64,000 nt of DNA from Acytostelium subglobosum LB1 (taxonomy: Eukaryota; Evosea; Eumycetozoa; Acytosteliales; Acytosteliaceae): the NCBI RefSeq assembly GCF_000787575.1, contig NW_012236528.1, positions 869,552-933,551 of the forward strand, given 5' to 3'. Position numbers and translations under genes: made by a program. Below, piece by piece: positions 35,601 to 46,087 of the stretch. Position 1 is the stretch's first letter; each line of letters opens with the position of its first letter. The notes under the pieces are model-generated. The model ran no database searches. It was not told the origin of the DNA and worked only from the letters and a program-made list of their open reading frames with translations.

Positions 35601-36626
35601 TGGCAATCACAGTCAATGCACAACCTTACTTCTCCAATGATACATTGGTTATATATGGCGTTGATAGCAAGGATGACTGTGGCCAGACCATACCACTATG
35701 CGGTGGCAATGGAGTCTGTACAACAGGCCGCTGTCAATGCTATGTTGGCTTTGGTGGATATTATTGTGAGTCCAAGCTCAACCCTGGTGTGGTGATCTTG
35801 CCCAACACCACTAGCCCATCGACCATCATACAAGCAAATGGATCAGCATTCCAATTCAACATCATTGCAATTCAAGAGATGGACTCAAATCGCAACATCA
35901 TTGCCGAGTTGTTGACCTCCAACTGGACCTATAACTCATCCCCATCGGACAACGCAACATCATACTCATACACACTTGGTGCGCCCACAGCATCACTCAA
36001 CCAGGATAGCCTGAGTGTGATGGTGCGATTGGACGTTGCGACAGCGACACGCACAGTTGAGTTTGCTGGACAGGTCGTCACATACCCGCCCAACTCTTTG
36101 AAGATGACGATCAATGTTGATGGATGGACGTTCAAGTCCAACTTGAACACATTGCGCGTGGTGCNTTCACAATAATGGCTCACTGAACAACATCACCAAT
36201 CAATGCGAGGGCACAGGCAGCTTCATTGGAATGGACTCGCTCAACAACATACAATACCTCAGAGTGATCAGCAATGGTGTGGAACTGTTTGGTCGATTCC
36301 TGCCCTATGCATTGTCCGATGGCAGACCAGCATTCTCACGAAATGAGATCATCAACATGACTGACGGTGCAACACTATTTGGTATCAACTTGCCACATTG
36401 TAGCCAGAGTTGTGTGATTGATCCTGACTTCTCTGTGCTAGTGGATCAGAGTGGCGAAGATGGTAAATGTGGCCGAGACAATACCAATCGATGGAAGATA
36501 CCAGTGATTGTTGTTACCGTTGTAGTAGGATCAGTAATCATACTCACGGCCATCATCATTGTAGCAAGACGTATGCTGAATGGTCGAGATATCATTCATG
36601 TGTTTAAGATGAAGAATATTGAATAA
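32677..36626 (+). CDS. ComC-like EGF/super-sandwich surface protein B
   Basis: Fourteen exons (32677-32785, 32873-32999, 33080-33334, 33389-33538, 33615-33695, 33790-33825, 33909-33989, 34056-34115, 34187-34237, 34317-34642, 34710-34845, 34910-34998, 35078-35320, 35397-36626) give 990 aa. Same plan as protein A: signal peptide, leucine-rich-repeat-like exons, a Cys motif PDCFYCFW, IPT/TIG-like domains, an EGF module CGGNGVCTTGRCQC...GGYYC, super-sandwich domain, membrane helix IPVIVVTVVVGSVIILT and a short tail. The base N at 36165 breaks the frame in LRVV. Discounting it restores both the reading frame and the match to proteins A and C (HNNGSLNN follows), so it is a sequencing insertion, not a true mutation. 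Confidence 0.85.
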
Positions 36627-36752
36627 CAAAACTGGTATTTACTTTGGAACTTACCAAAGTAAGGATTTATTGATCAATAATGACGTGGATTTTGGAAACC
36701 TTGGGTATTTAGTTGAGCCTGTTGGTTGATAGAGGAAAATAGAAGGTAGATA

Positions 36753-37019
36753 TTAACCTAAATAGATGTCAGACTCCAAATCATTGTTCTTTTTGATATA
36801 TTCGTTCTCTAAGATATAATTCAATTCATTATTCTTTTTCTCCAACTCTAAGTTCTTGATCTTCAGCAGAAGATATTCTCTCTCATTCTTTAATTCTTGA
36901 AGTGATCTTTTGGTAACGATTATCAAGTCTTTAACATTAGTTGGTACAACAGTCACGTTGGTCACCTCCTCAATTATCTCTTCAAATGTTTTTGGGGAGC
37001 CGAAGTTATTGAATAACAT
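36753..37019 (-). CDS. Hypothetical small coiled-coil protein
   Basis: An 88-residue frame from the ATG at 37019 to the stop at 36753, convergent with the ComC-like gene upstream. It has a short N-terminal part (FGSPKTFEEIIEEV) and then heptad-like LKNEREYLLLKIKNLELEKKNN sequence. Composition is very AT-rich. It may be a real small gene, or a relic of a larger one. No family recognised. Confidence 0.35.
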   Translation of the reverse strand: MLFNNFGSPKTFEEIIEEVTNVTVVPTNVKDLIIVTKRSLQELKNEREYLLLKIKNLELEKKNNELNYILENEYIKKNNDLESDIYLG

Positions 37020-37532
37020 TGATTGTATATGATTAAAATGTTTATAATTTAATAAAAAGTACAAATAAATATTCTTTTAGTAAATGAAATTGTATTTTAG
37101 GATGAATAAAACTTTGAGAGAAGATGATCCTCCTTATAATAGTTGTAGATCTAAGGAATAGATTTAATTAATTTGTTTCTAAGATAAAAATAATAAGATT
37201 AAATATAATAATAATAATATTATTTTTAATTTTGAATAGAACATTTAATGAACTTGAGAATGACGTTACGATAATATTTATGATCGCTTGAATGAGAAAA
37301 TATCTATCTTTTTGTGGATCAGGGGTATGAAAGTCCGACTTCAAAGATGAAGTTGCCTCGCTGTGGACCCAACGATCACTCCGAGTCCAATTTTTATCGA
37401 TTTTATTGTTTGTGTTGAAACGACACTCTGATCAATCACATGGAATGACACCACCTCTTGATCATTCAATCAATCAACCATTAAATCTTTCATTCATTCA
37501 ATCTATCATTCAAACATATTATTACTTATAAA
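37020..37532. other. AT-rich intergenic region
   Basis: About 510 bp of AT-rich DNA upstream of the third ComC-like gene, with a poly-AT stretch at 37180-37235. A short more GC-rich element at 37318-37395 contains an ACTTCA/TGAAGT stem (37339-37354). No coding signal. Confidence 0.45.
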
Positions 37533-40500
37533 ATGTTATTACATAAAGTCCATGGATCAAGAATGAATTCATGGATAGTCTTCTTATTACTGATAGTCAC
37601 TGTTATCACTACGACTACCAAAGCTCAACCTCAGCTACCTGTTAGTGAATGTATGTTTGAATGAATACATAAATACCAAGTTGGAGAAATATATAATTAA
37701 TACTCAATTCTTACACCTTCAAGTGAACTCAATTAGATGGCTCGCCCAACAATATAGTTTTAGTTGGAATATGACTGCTATCACATGCCATGATATCGTC
37801 AATGGTACTACTCAACTCAATTGTACCACTACTCCAAACAATCAACAAACAGTCCTTGGAATGTATGTTATCTTGGATGAATCAAAAAAGATTTACCAAT
37901 TATTAATCAATCAATCAATTTTTTAGTTCTGCCTCTGTCAGGACACCTGTTCCATATAATGGGATGCCAGATGGCTATATTAATCAGCTCTCTTTGCCCA
38001 ACCTTCAATACTTTTGGATGACCACTGATATGAAGGTTGGCGTACAGAATACAACAGCCAGCTTACTCTCAATGTTGGATATTCCAATCAATAGTAATCT
38101 AAAGGATATTAGTATCTATGGGTCGAGTAACTTATCATTACAGATACCATCTGATTTTCCAAAGTACATTCCACTCAGTACCTTGTAAGTATCATATTGA
38201 TTCATTCAAATAATCAATCACGATACTAACACACTTACCATCTCAGTGGTCTTCAGAGTCTATCAGTTGATAGAGATATTCCAGAGAGCATTTTCAAACG
38301 TGTTGGCTACATTGATATAACCACGATCCAATACTCAAGTCCAACTGCACAGATTCATTTTAATTCCATGTCAACTTATGAGAATGTTTCAACACTGTAA
38401 GTACAAAGCAATGTCTGAACATCCTATTGATACTAACCATTATTGTACCAGTATTATGAAACTACCATCATCTCAAACTAATTTCAACTTATCCATCATA
38501 GAGAGTAATACTCCAGCTTTGAAAAGATTGGAATTGGCATATCGTGTTGATGGTAGTTTATTGATTAATCATTCAAAGTTAACCAGACTGTAATGTATTC
38601 TTATTTCTCTATCACTATATTTATCTACACTCTATTAATTTTATATAATAGCAAATGCTCTTCAACTTCCAACACAATAATTGTCAATATCCAAAATGGA
38701 TCATCTTTGTTGTCAATGTATGTAACAAATCAATTAACTAATCGACTAGTAGATACTTAACCCAAGTTTTATTGTTCATTAGTGACCTAACACGAGTTGA
38801 ACTGACTCCAACTGATCTGACAGGATTCAAGAAGCTGGTAGGAGTGTAAGTACACGTATCAAACACATATTGGAAGATATCATACTTACTGGAAATCAAC
38901 TAAATAATAATAGAACATTGAACACAGTCAGCACCAGAGTTCAAGTCAATCAATTGAAATCACTGTATGTCATTCAATTATTGAATCAATCAATCAATCA
39001 ATATATGAGTCCATATAAATTAATCAACTCTGTTAAATATAGGTTCATAACCTACTCTAATCTGACCCAATTCCCACCAGTAAACTCACTAATATCTACC
39101 GATCCACAAGGTGATGAAGTAACTTTGTATGTATATTATTTATAAATAATAATAATAATATTAACATTACTAATATAATCATTTAGATATGTTCCAGACA
39201 ATAACTTGGTTGGACCATTGCCTGTGTATAGCAAGTTGACATATATATCAGTTGCAAACAATCCATTGTTTGCCAGTGATATTGATCCATACTATTGTTC
39301 AGTCAGTCTTGGTCAGTTTAACTTTTTAGGCACCGCCCTCACTGCCTCAAACATACCAAGTTGCTTCTTCTGTTCATGGCCTAGTGTTCAATCTGCATTC
39401 CCACCAACAATTGTAAAGCCAGTAGTAGACTGCAGTAAGTTACCTTACAATACTTATCCACTATCATTCATTCATACTAACATCAAACAATGAATATATT
39501 AGATGCATTGGCAGTGATCAATAATGTAACATATGTGATGACAGCTGATGAGATTGAATTCTACATCAGTGGAAAGAATCTTGGATGGGCTGTGAATGGT
39601 GATTCAGATCCAAGACTTGTTGGTGTGGTGGCCAATGAACTGTTTAGGTTCAAGCCAGGTACTTGGACTGGATCCACCAATCTTGTATTCTCAACAGCAT
39701 CTGGAATATCAAGGACTATATCCTGGAACACTGATCGTAAGTGTGATCTAACTGACAAACTCATTCTTTGACTAATCGTATGATATCCAATATAGCAACA
39801 ATTATTGATGATGGATTAGTTGAGAAACACTTTGATCAATGGATTATAAGTTTGAAGGGTACATTCAATACTTCATCAGAGTACCAATACTCTGTTTTGG
39901 TGAATAATGTATGGATCAATGCTACGGTGACAGACACTATATTGACATGCTATGTCAATGCATCATTCAAGAACTTCACATCATTGATCTCATTCTTTGA
40001 CATCAAGAATCCACTTAGAATCATACCAAACAATAAGTTAAGACTATCAAGTAAGTAGTCCTCACTCTCTCAATCATTCATTCTTTAACTAACTCAATCA
40101 TGTTTGTAGTGTATCCATCGATATCATCATTCACAAAGACAACTGATGCAAGCCAGAATGTAACATTCTTTGGATACTTTGGTAACTTTATTGCCAAGTC
40201 ATCGGTGACCATCAACATGTTTGGTTGTAATGTAACATTGATTGACATGACCAAGGTATCAGTCAACTGTTCATTCAACTCAATGATCATTGGTTATGCC
40301 AATTTATCAATCATTATCAACTCTGAACCATTCATCTCCAACTCTACTCTTGCAATATGTAAGTATACTCAGGTACCGATCAATCAAACATTTGTTAACA
40401 ATTTATTGAATAGTCCCATCTGTTGAAGGAAATGATTGTGGAAATCAATCAAGTTGTAATGGAAATGGTGCATGTGTAGCTGGAAAGTGTCAATGTAATA

Positions 40501-41447
40501 CTGGATTTAGTGGATACTATTGTGAATCACAGATCAGATCGGAAGTTGACGTGATACCCTCGCCAACAAATCCTACAACTGTGATCACTTCCAATGGTAC
40601 AGGATTCCAAGTCAACATATTGGCAATTGAAGAGCTTGACCTTATGGGTGAGATCAGATATACGCTGCCCACCACTCAATGGATATCATCATCTTCATCA
40701 ACAGGTACGATCAACACCAATACATACATACTGGACAACATCCCCAAAAACATTGATGACGAAGACCCGACACCATTGAATGTCACCATCAAACTCGAGG
40801 AGTCTAGTCAAGAGAGGACACTGGTCTTTGCTGGACAGAACATTACATGTACCCCCAACTCACTCAAGATGACGATCAACATCAACAACTGGCCATTCCA
40901 ATCCAACTTGCATACATTGCGAGTGGTGCTGTACAGGAATGGATCATTGGACAATGATACCAGTCCATGTGGCACGCACAATGTAGTGTCAACAGACCCC
41001 TATCGCAACGTACAATACTTCAAGGTAATCACACCCAATGGCCTCGAGCTGTACGGTCGCTTCCTGCCCTACGCCTTGTCAGATGGCCGTGCAGCACTAT
41101 CGCGTAACGAAGTGATCAACTCGACCAACGATGGCGGCACACTCATTGGTATCAACCTACCACATTGTCTACAACAATGTGTTGTTGATCCTGACTTCTC
41201 GATACTGGTTCAGTCTGATCCCATCTCGCCATTGTCCTGTATGACACCTGAACAAGCTGCAGCATTGGAGAATCGATGGAAGATACCAGTTGCTGTCGTT
41301 GCCTCTGTTGTTGGTACAGTGATAATCGCTGCTGTCGTTGCCAAAGTGATCATACATCACCTGCATGGTCGAAGACTATTAGATGTAATGTCACATAAGA
41401 TGAAGAAGTTGACCCGTGGCAAAGATTCTGGAATTATTCGATTGTAA
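37533..41447 (+). CDS. ComC-like EGF/super-sandwich surface protein C
   Basis: Fourteen exons (37533-37650, 37724-37862, 37927-38184, 38247-38396, 38452-38589, 38652-38717, 38783-38845, 38914-38964, 39043-39126, 39187-39434, 39503-39736, 39796-40050, 40110-40358, 40414-41447) encode 1028 aa. A second in-frame ATG at 37563 would give a more typical signal peptide (MNSWIVFLLLIVTV). The layout is that of proteins A and B, ending in EGF module CNGNGACVAGKCQC...SGYYC, super-sandwich domain, helix IPVAVVASVVGTVIIAAVV and a basic tail. One intron present in A and B before the TIG-like domain is absent here (exon 11). The introns keep the same phases as in A and B, so all three come from one ancestral gene. 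Confidence 0.85.
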
Positions 41448-41906
41448 CTGTAATCCATCATGGTATATCATCGGATATTATGTTATCTTGGTATCAAAGT
41501 ATGAAGATGATGGCCATAAATGGAAGTTGAGTAACTCTGATTGCAACACCAAAACGATGTTTGTGTGTGTTTGATCGATTGAATGACAGATTTTTAATTG
41601 TTGATGGATAAAAAGTAGAAACTGTTCTGTTTGATGGCTTTTGGAGTGTGGGTTAGAAATACGAAAGTCGTGGTCTTCAAGCCTGATTGTGTGGATGTGA
41701 CACATGAGCCATTGCCCATTCATCGATGGCGCAAACATCATGGATACCATGATCGCGGGGTTCTTGTTGTTTAGGTCGTTGACCATGGTCATCGTCGGGA
41801 TGGACCAAGTGACATCCCAAGGACCAATACCATTACAATCAAACAGATAAACATACACTCAATCAATTACACACACACACATACACACAATCACATCGAT
41901 CAAAAG
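41448..41906. other. Intergenic region
   Basis: 459 bp between two plus-strand genes. A 126-codon minus-strand frame (41478-41858) has mixed composition but no family match and no supporting start context. CA repeats (about 41868-41890) lie just before the next gene. Confidence 0.45.
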
Positions 41907-43433
41907 ATGAGGACCACAACAACTTTATCATTTATTTTTTGTATTTGTATTATTATTATTACATTGTTGAGCACGAGCTTACAAGCACAACAAGCACATG
42001 CTGAATGTCAGTACTCACATTCGTTGCCAGATGACCCTATACTGTTTCCAGGATCAACTGGTCGATCAATGTTCCACGACTTTATCGGCAATACTGCAGC
42101 CAATGGATTCTCAACGATAGACTCCATCTTTGCAAAGGACGAGACATCATGTGATGTGAATACAGACTCCAGCTCATATTGGTTCCCCTCGCTAAAGATC
42201 AAGGGCTACCTTATCCGTCCAAGCTACGCCAAGATCTACTACCAGGCCAACAACTCGGCCGAGTTCCCCGTGACCAACATGCCCAAGGGTCTACAACTGA
42301 TCGCTGGAAGCCCGAAATCCAACTCGACCACCGGTCCCTCGCGCGGCGTCTCTTACGCCTGCTCCTCGTCAACCTGGTCGCGTGTTCCCCTCAAGACCTG
42401 CCTGCACTCGGTCAATCAGACTTTCTCACAGATGAACATCAACCTCGTGTTCCCCAACTGCTGGGACGGCTTCACCATCAGACCCAACTTCACGTACAAG
42501 AACGCCGTGTACGAGGACCCCGACGTCGAGGGCAAGTGTCCACCCGAGTACCCCCACCGCATCGCGCGTCTCAACATGCACATCGCCTACTACTTCAACG
42601 AGACCGACCTGAGCGATGCCCAGCTGTCGCTCAACCCTACTATGGACGCCAACGGCACCTGGTCCTACCCATGGGCCGACCTCTTCTCGGCGCACGGCGA
42701 CTTCTTCAATGGCTGGCACGAGGAGTCGATGAAGTTCATGACTGATGAATGTTTGAATGGCAATGTGCTGTGCGGCAATGATCTCCCTCGTGTGTATGGT
42801 CCCGTTGACACCACATACACGTCCACCCTTGGTGCCAAGAAGGTCACAGGCGACATCCTCAAGGTGACCAACAGCAGTGCGATGTTCATCAAGCTGACCA
42901 TCCCCGAGCGCAGCAAGACCACCAGCTGGTCGTTTGTCGGCCTCCAGGTGTACAGCCAGAACAACAATGAGAACGCCTCGGCCACCTTTGTCAACTCGTA
43001 CACCACTACCGCCGACGTCTTTAACAGCGACAACCCAACCTGTCTGTACAAGTCGAGGAGTGGAGCCATCTACTTGGACGGTAAGCCCGGCTACCGTTCA
43101 ATCAACATCACTCAGCTGGTAGTGAACGCTACTGCTGCCGGTCAGAAGGAGTTGTACCTTTGTTTGAGGGGACCAGATGGAGTGAACGAATATTCTATCC
43201 AATCCACTACAAGCAATCTGGCGCCACGTCTAATGTTCATGGATCCAGGCAGAGACGTCAAGGAGGCACCATTGCCAGGAAATGTGCCAATCTTATATGT
43301 CCCACCATCCCAGCCACCACCTCCATTGACAACCACAACTACCACTACCACTGGTCCAAGTTCTGGAACTCAACTCACTCCATCAATCATTATTCTTGCC
43401 ATGTTGTTATTGTTGGTACAAATCATGTTCTAA
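41907..43433 (+). CDS. Secreted GPI-anchored DUF1996 protein
   Basis: Single exon, 508 aa. Signal peptide MRTTTTLSFIFCICIIIITL up to about residue 32. The DUF1996 domain follows: SMFHDFIGN, TSCDVNTDSSSYWFPSLKI, YAKIYYQ, an NCWDGF motif and a conserved HIAYYF/FNGWH segment to about residue 290. A second beta-rich region (about 300-450) precedes a proline/threonine linker and a hydrophobic C terminus (SIIILAMLLLLVQIMF) that fits a GPI-anchor signal. DUF1996 proteins occur mainly in fungi and are secreted; their biochemical role is unknown. The central part is notably GC-rich with C-ending codons, suggesting high expression. Confidence 0.85.
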   Translation: MRTTTTLSFIFCICIIIITLLSTSLQAQQAHAECQYSHSLPDDPILFPGSTGRSMFHDFIGNTAANGFSTIDSIFAKDETSCDVNTDSSSYWFPSLKIKGYLIRPSYAKIYYQANNSAEFPVTNMPKGLQLIAGSPKSNSTTGPSRGVSYACSSSTWSRVPLKTCLHSVNQTFSQMNINLVFPNCWDGFTIRPNFTYKNAVYEDPDVEGKCPPEYPHRIARLNMHIAYYFNETDLSDAQLSLNPTMDANGTWSYPWADLFSAHGDFFNGWHEESMKFMTDECLNGNVLCGNDLPRVYGPVDTTYTSTLGAKKVTGDILKVTNSSAMFIKLTIPERSKTTSWSFVGLQVYSQNNNENASATFVNSYTTTADVFNSDNPTCLYKSRSGAIYLDGKPGYRSINITQLVVNATAAGQKELYLCLRGPDGVNEYSIQSTTSNLAPRLMFMDPGRDVKEAPLPGNVPILYVPPSQPPPPLTTTTTTTTGPSSGTQLTPSIIILAMLLLLVQIMF

Positions 43434-43747
43434 TAATAATTAATAAATATATTTAATGTACTTCACTCATTCAATCAACCCGTCTACTATTATCAAAGTG
43501 GAAGTAGACTGATCTCATTCCGCAAGTGGCGCCATCACAAAAATCAGACCGAAGTGGACCGAACCAACCACAAGATTAACAAAGATGGCATCATTGTACA
43601 AGATAGTCTGGTATTCGATAACTTGCTTTAACGTGCCAATCTAAACAGGTACCATTGTACATATATATAAATAGATATCAACATCACATTCACATCAAAG
43701 TTATACTGACTTTGTAACAAACATATATACTTATACTTATAAACAAC
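43434..43747. promoter_or_regulatory. Upstream region of first lyase-like gene
   Basis: A 314-bp spacer whose last part (43584-43726) is repeated upstream of the second lyase-like gene. Positions 43525-43580 resemble 45860-45915 less perfectly (shared AAAAATCAGAC and GAAGTGG). Confidence 0.7.
43584..43726 (+). promoter_or_regulatory. 143-bp duplicated promoter block, copy 1
   Basis: Starts GATGGCATCATTG and ends ACAAACATAT, 21 bp before the ATG at 43748. By eye it is identical over all 143 positions to 45917-46059. It contains a TATATATAAATAG box about 75 bp before the start codon. It therefore probably includes the core promoter and 5' UTR of the lyase-like gene. Confidence 0.85.
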
Positions 43748-44641
43748 ATGTTTAAATACATATCAATCACATTGCTGATTGTATCTTTGTGCTTGATGTC
43801 AGTGACCGAGTCAGAGAAGTTGACCACTTATACTCTGTTGATGTCTGTTGACTATGAGAGTGGCACGTTGGACTCGAATGTTACCAATCTCCAATGGACA
43901 AATGCAAATGCTTCTGATGCAGCCACTCTTGTGACACCAGGCTTCAATGGCTCAAATTATGCCATCGCACACAAGGTTGAGGTTGGCAACAGCGGCTACT
44001 TCTCCAACGACAAATATAGGAGTGAGAGCTCAACAATCGATATCAGAAATGCAGGCACATACAAGCCGGGCGACGAACGTCGTTACGAGATCTCATTCAA
44101 ACTGCACAACTGGATCGAGGGGCCATACGTCAGCATAATCTACCAGTCCAAGCTCAGTGGCGACTATCCGGCATGGTTTTTCGTTGTATTCAACAACTCT
44201 ATTAGATTCAGAGAGCGACAGCACAACATCACCAAGTTCATCGTCTCAGACTACCGCCCAATTGTCGACAAATGGATCAGCCTCAGAGTCGACTGTCTTT
44301 GGGCTGATGACCAGACTGGCTACCTCAATGTCTCGGCCATGCTGCCCGGAGACACTGACTACTCTTGGAACTGGTATCAGGACAAAATACAGACATGGAG
44401 TCAAGATGCCAACATCTCAACTGGTTACACCAAATGGGGATTATATCTCCCGGATGCTCAACCCAATGTCGGTGACCCTTCAAATACAAGAGTCATCTAT
44501 CATGACAACCTTAAGATATACCAAATCAATCATACCGAATCAACTACCTCCACAACAACAGGTGGTCCTTCCAACTCCAACCAATTGATACCGAGTTTGG
44601 TCACTATACTTATTCTTGTTGCCGCCATCTTCGCACTTTAA
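43748..44641 (+). CDS. GPI-anchored polysaccharide-lyase-like protein, copy 1
   Basis: Single exon, 297 aa. Signal peptide of about 22 residues, then a jelly-roll-like domain: VDYESGTLDS, RRYEISFKLHNW, YQSKLSGDYPAWFF, WISLRVDCLWADDQTGYLNVSA, and at the end KWGLYLP and RVIYHDNLKIYQ. This order resembles heparinase-I-type polysaccharide lyases (PF14099-like), where the YxKWGIY and viYxDxxxI segments are typical. I cannot confirm the catalytic His/Tyr, so binding rather than cleavage is possible. A Thr/Ser linker and hydrophobic tail (SLVTILILVAAIFAL) fit GPI attachment. Several N-glycosylation sites (NVT, NAS) are present. Confidence 0.65.
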   Translation: MFKYISITLLIVSLCLMSVTESEKLTTYTLLMSVDYESGTLDSNVTNLQWTNANASDAATLVTPGFNGSNYAIAHKVEVGNSGYFSNDKYRSESSTIDIRNAGTYKPGDERRYEISFKLHNWIEGPYVSIIYQSKLSGDYPAWFFVVFNNSIRFRERQHNITKFIVSDYRPIVDKWISLRVDCLWADDQTGYLNVSAMLPGDTDYSWNWYQDKIQTWSQDANISTGYTKWGLYLPDAQPNVGDPSNTRVIYHDNLKIYQINHTESTTSTTTGGPSNSNQLIPSLVTILILVAAIFAL

Positions 44642-44702
44642 TAAACTAAATATATTATTAATTATAATCAATCAATCAACCAAACATGCACCACACCACT
44701 TT

Positions 44703-44890
44703 GATGATCATGAATGGTGTATAACGTCCTTGTGGTAGACGTCCAACATTGATAAACTGTAGAGTATCCTCGTTGAAACGATCAATGCGGTCCATTGATT
44801 GTCCATTGAGATATATCCAGAAACAATGTATATTCTTGTCGCCATTTTATTACAAATTGAATACATTGTTGATGAGCCAAGTTGTACCTT
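44703..44890 (-). pseudogene. Decayed fragment of the B-box/kelch gene
   Basis: Matches the kelch gene around 47462-47690 with many substitutions and a deletion of roughly 35 bp. Shared stretches include GAATGGTGT, CCTTGTGGTAG, CGTCCAACATTGATAAAC, GATCAATGCGGTCCA and TATATTCTTGTCGCCAT (A for G in the intact gene). It lies right after the first lyase-like gene in the same convergent orientation that the intact kelch gene has after the second copy, so both were duplicated together and this one decayed. Confidence 0.8.
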
Positions 44891-45916
44891 CTACAACCTA
44901 GCACTTAACTGTGAAGGTTATTATTATATTAAAGAATAAATTATATTAACTCTCCGTAAATATATCTGATACACAAGTATGTATACATCCTCAAAGGTGT
45001 GTGCTTTATTTACAACAATAACTAGTTTTAGTAAATGATCAATTAAATCCTCAAACTTTGCTATTGATTTAAAAGTCAGATCCAATATCCATTTGGTCAT
45101 TCAATTGAAATATATTTTATATAACAAATGATATTTAAGATAATAATTCTTATTGTTATTACATTCATTGCCATTTCCTATTGTGATCACATTCTCCTGC
45201 AATTGTATATATGAATACTAGAAGAACTTTATTATCCTATCAGAATGAATATCACTCTAAGTTAGAATTAAGACTTGGTACGTTGACCATGGGTATTGTC
45301 CCTAAACAAGATGATCAACAAAATAGTCATGAGAAAGGAGACTATTAAAAATTTTGGCGCTTTTGTGGAAGAACTAGAGAAAGACATTGAATATGTTAAT
45401 TCCAGTTCAATGGGACAATTTATTTATTTGAAAGGACATCATACTTTAAAAAAAAAACTAGTAATTGTCATCAAAGCAAAGAAGGAATCTCCCAAATTTG
45501 GTAATAATAAATTTATAGCTAAAGAAAATCATTGTGAATGTTCATTGTTTAATCGGTCCGGGCACGGTTCTTGAGTGTAAATTGTTGGCTCACGTGTCTG
45601 ATCTTCATTCAGTGCATCCATCCTGGCTTTAAATTTGTAGCCTTTGGACAAAGTAGCAATCCAAAATAAATGGCAACAAGTAATCACAAATCAAGGTATG
45701 AAAGTTTGATTGTTTATTAAAATCGATCTAGCTAGATCGGATACTGGGACATATATATTAGTTATTAATTAATTGATTGATACATTAGTGGGAGAGTGTG
45801 TGACCAGGGAACCGATCACTTGCCTTCTGCTGTAAATTTGGGTCTTTCCTCATGTCGCGACATCATAAAAATCAGACGAAGTGGTTGGACCGAGATCAAT
45901 CACACGATTAAACAGG
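44891..45916. other. Spacer with possible gene relics
   Basis: AT-rich DNA between the duplicated units. It contains the 45311 frame described separately. On the minus strand around 45665-45530 there is a further short coding-like stretch (ATLSKGYKFKARMD, then TREPTIYTQEPCPD) overlapping it in antisense. A 16-bp palindrome CGATCTAG plus its complement lies near 45724-45739. Probably remnants of other genes. Confidence 0.4.
45311..45574 (+). CDS. Hypothetical 87-aa protein or gene relic
   Basis: From ATG at 45311 to TGA at 45572-45574. Sequence such as FGAFVEELEKDIEYVNSSS and FIYLKGHHTLKKKLVIVIKAKKE looks protein-like and basic, but there is no recognised family. It lies in a spacer that also contains a kelch pseudogene, so a relic is as likely as a working gene. 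Confidence 0.3.
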   Translation: MINKIVMRKETIKNFGAFVEELEKDIEYVNSSSMGQFIYLKGHHTLKKKLVIVIKAKKESPKFGNNKFIAKENHCECSLFNRSGHGS

Positions 45917-46059
45917 GATGGCATCATTGTACAAGATAGTCTGGTATTCGATAACTTGCTTTAACGTGCCAATCTAAACAGGTACCATTGTACATATATA
46001 TAAATAGATATCAACATCACATTCACATCAAAGTTATACTGACTTTGTAACAAACATAT
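45917..46059 (+). promoter_or_regulatory. 143-bp duplicated promoter block, copy 2
   Basis: Reads identically to 43584-43726. It ends 28 bp before the ATG at 46088 and contains the same TATATATAAATAG box. Sequence on both sides has diverged between the copies. Confidence 0.85.
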
Positions 46060-46087
46060 GTATATATATAACGTTCATACAAACAAC

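Noticed and set aside
36150-36180. True frameshift or pseudogenisation of ComC-like gene B
   Set aside because: The break coincides with an N and disappears when it is discounted; all downstream sequence is well conserved.
41478-41858. 126-codon minus-strand frame between two surface-protein genes
   Set aside because: Looks partly protein-like but has no homologue I know, no intron partner and no promoter context.
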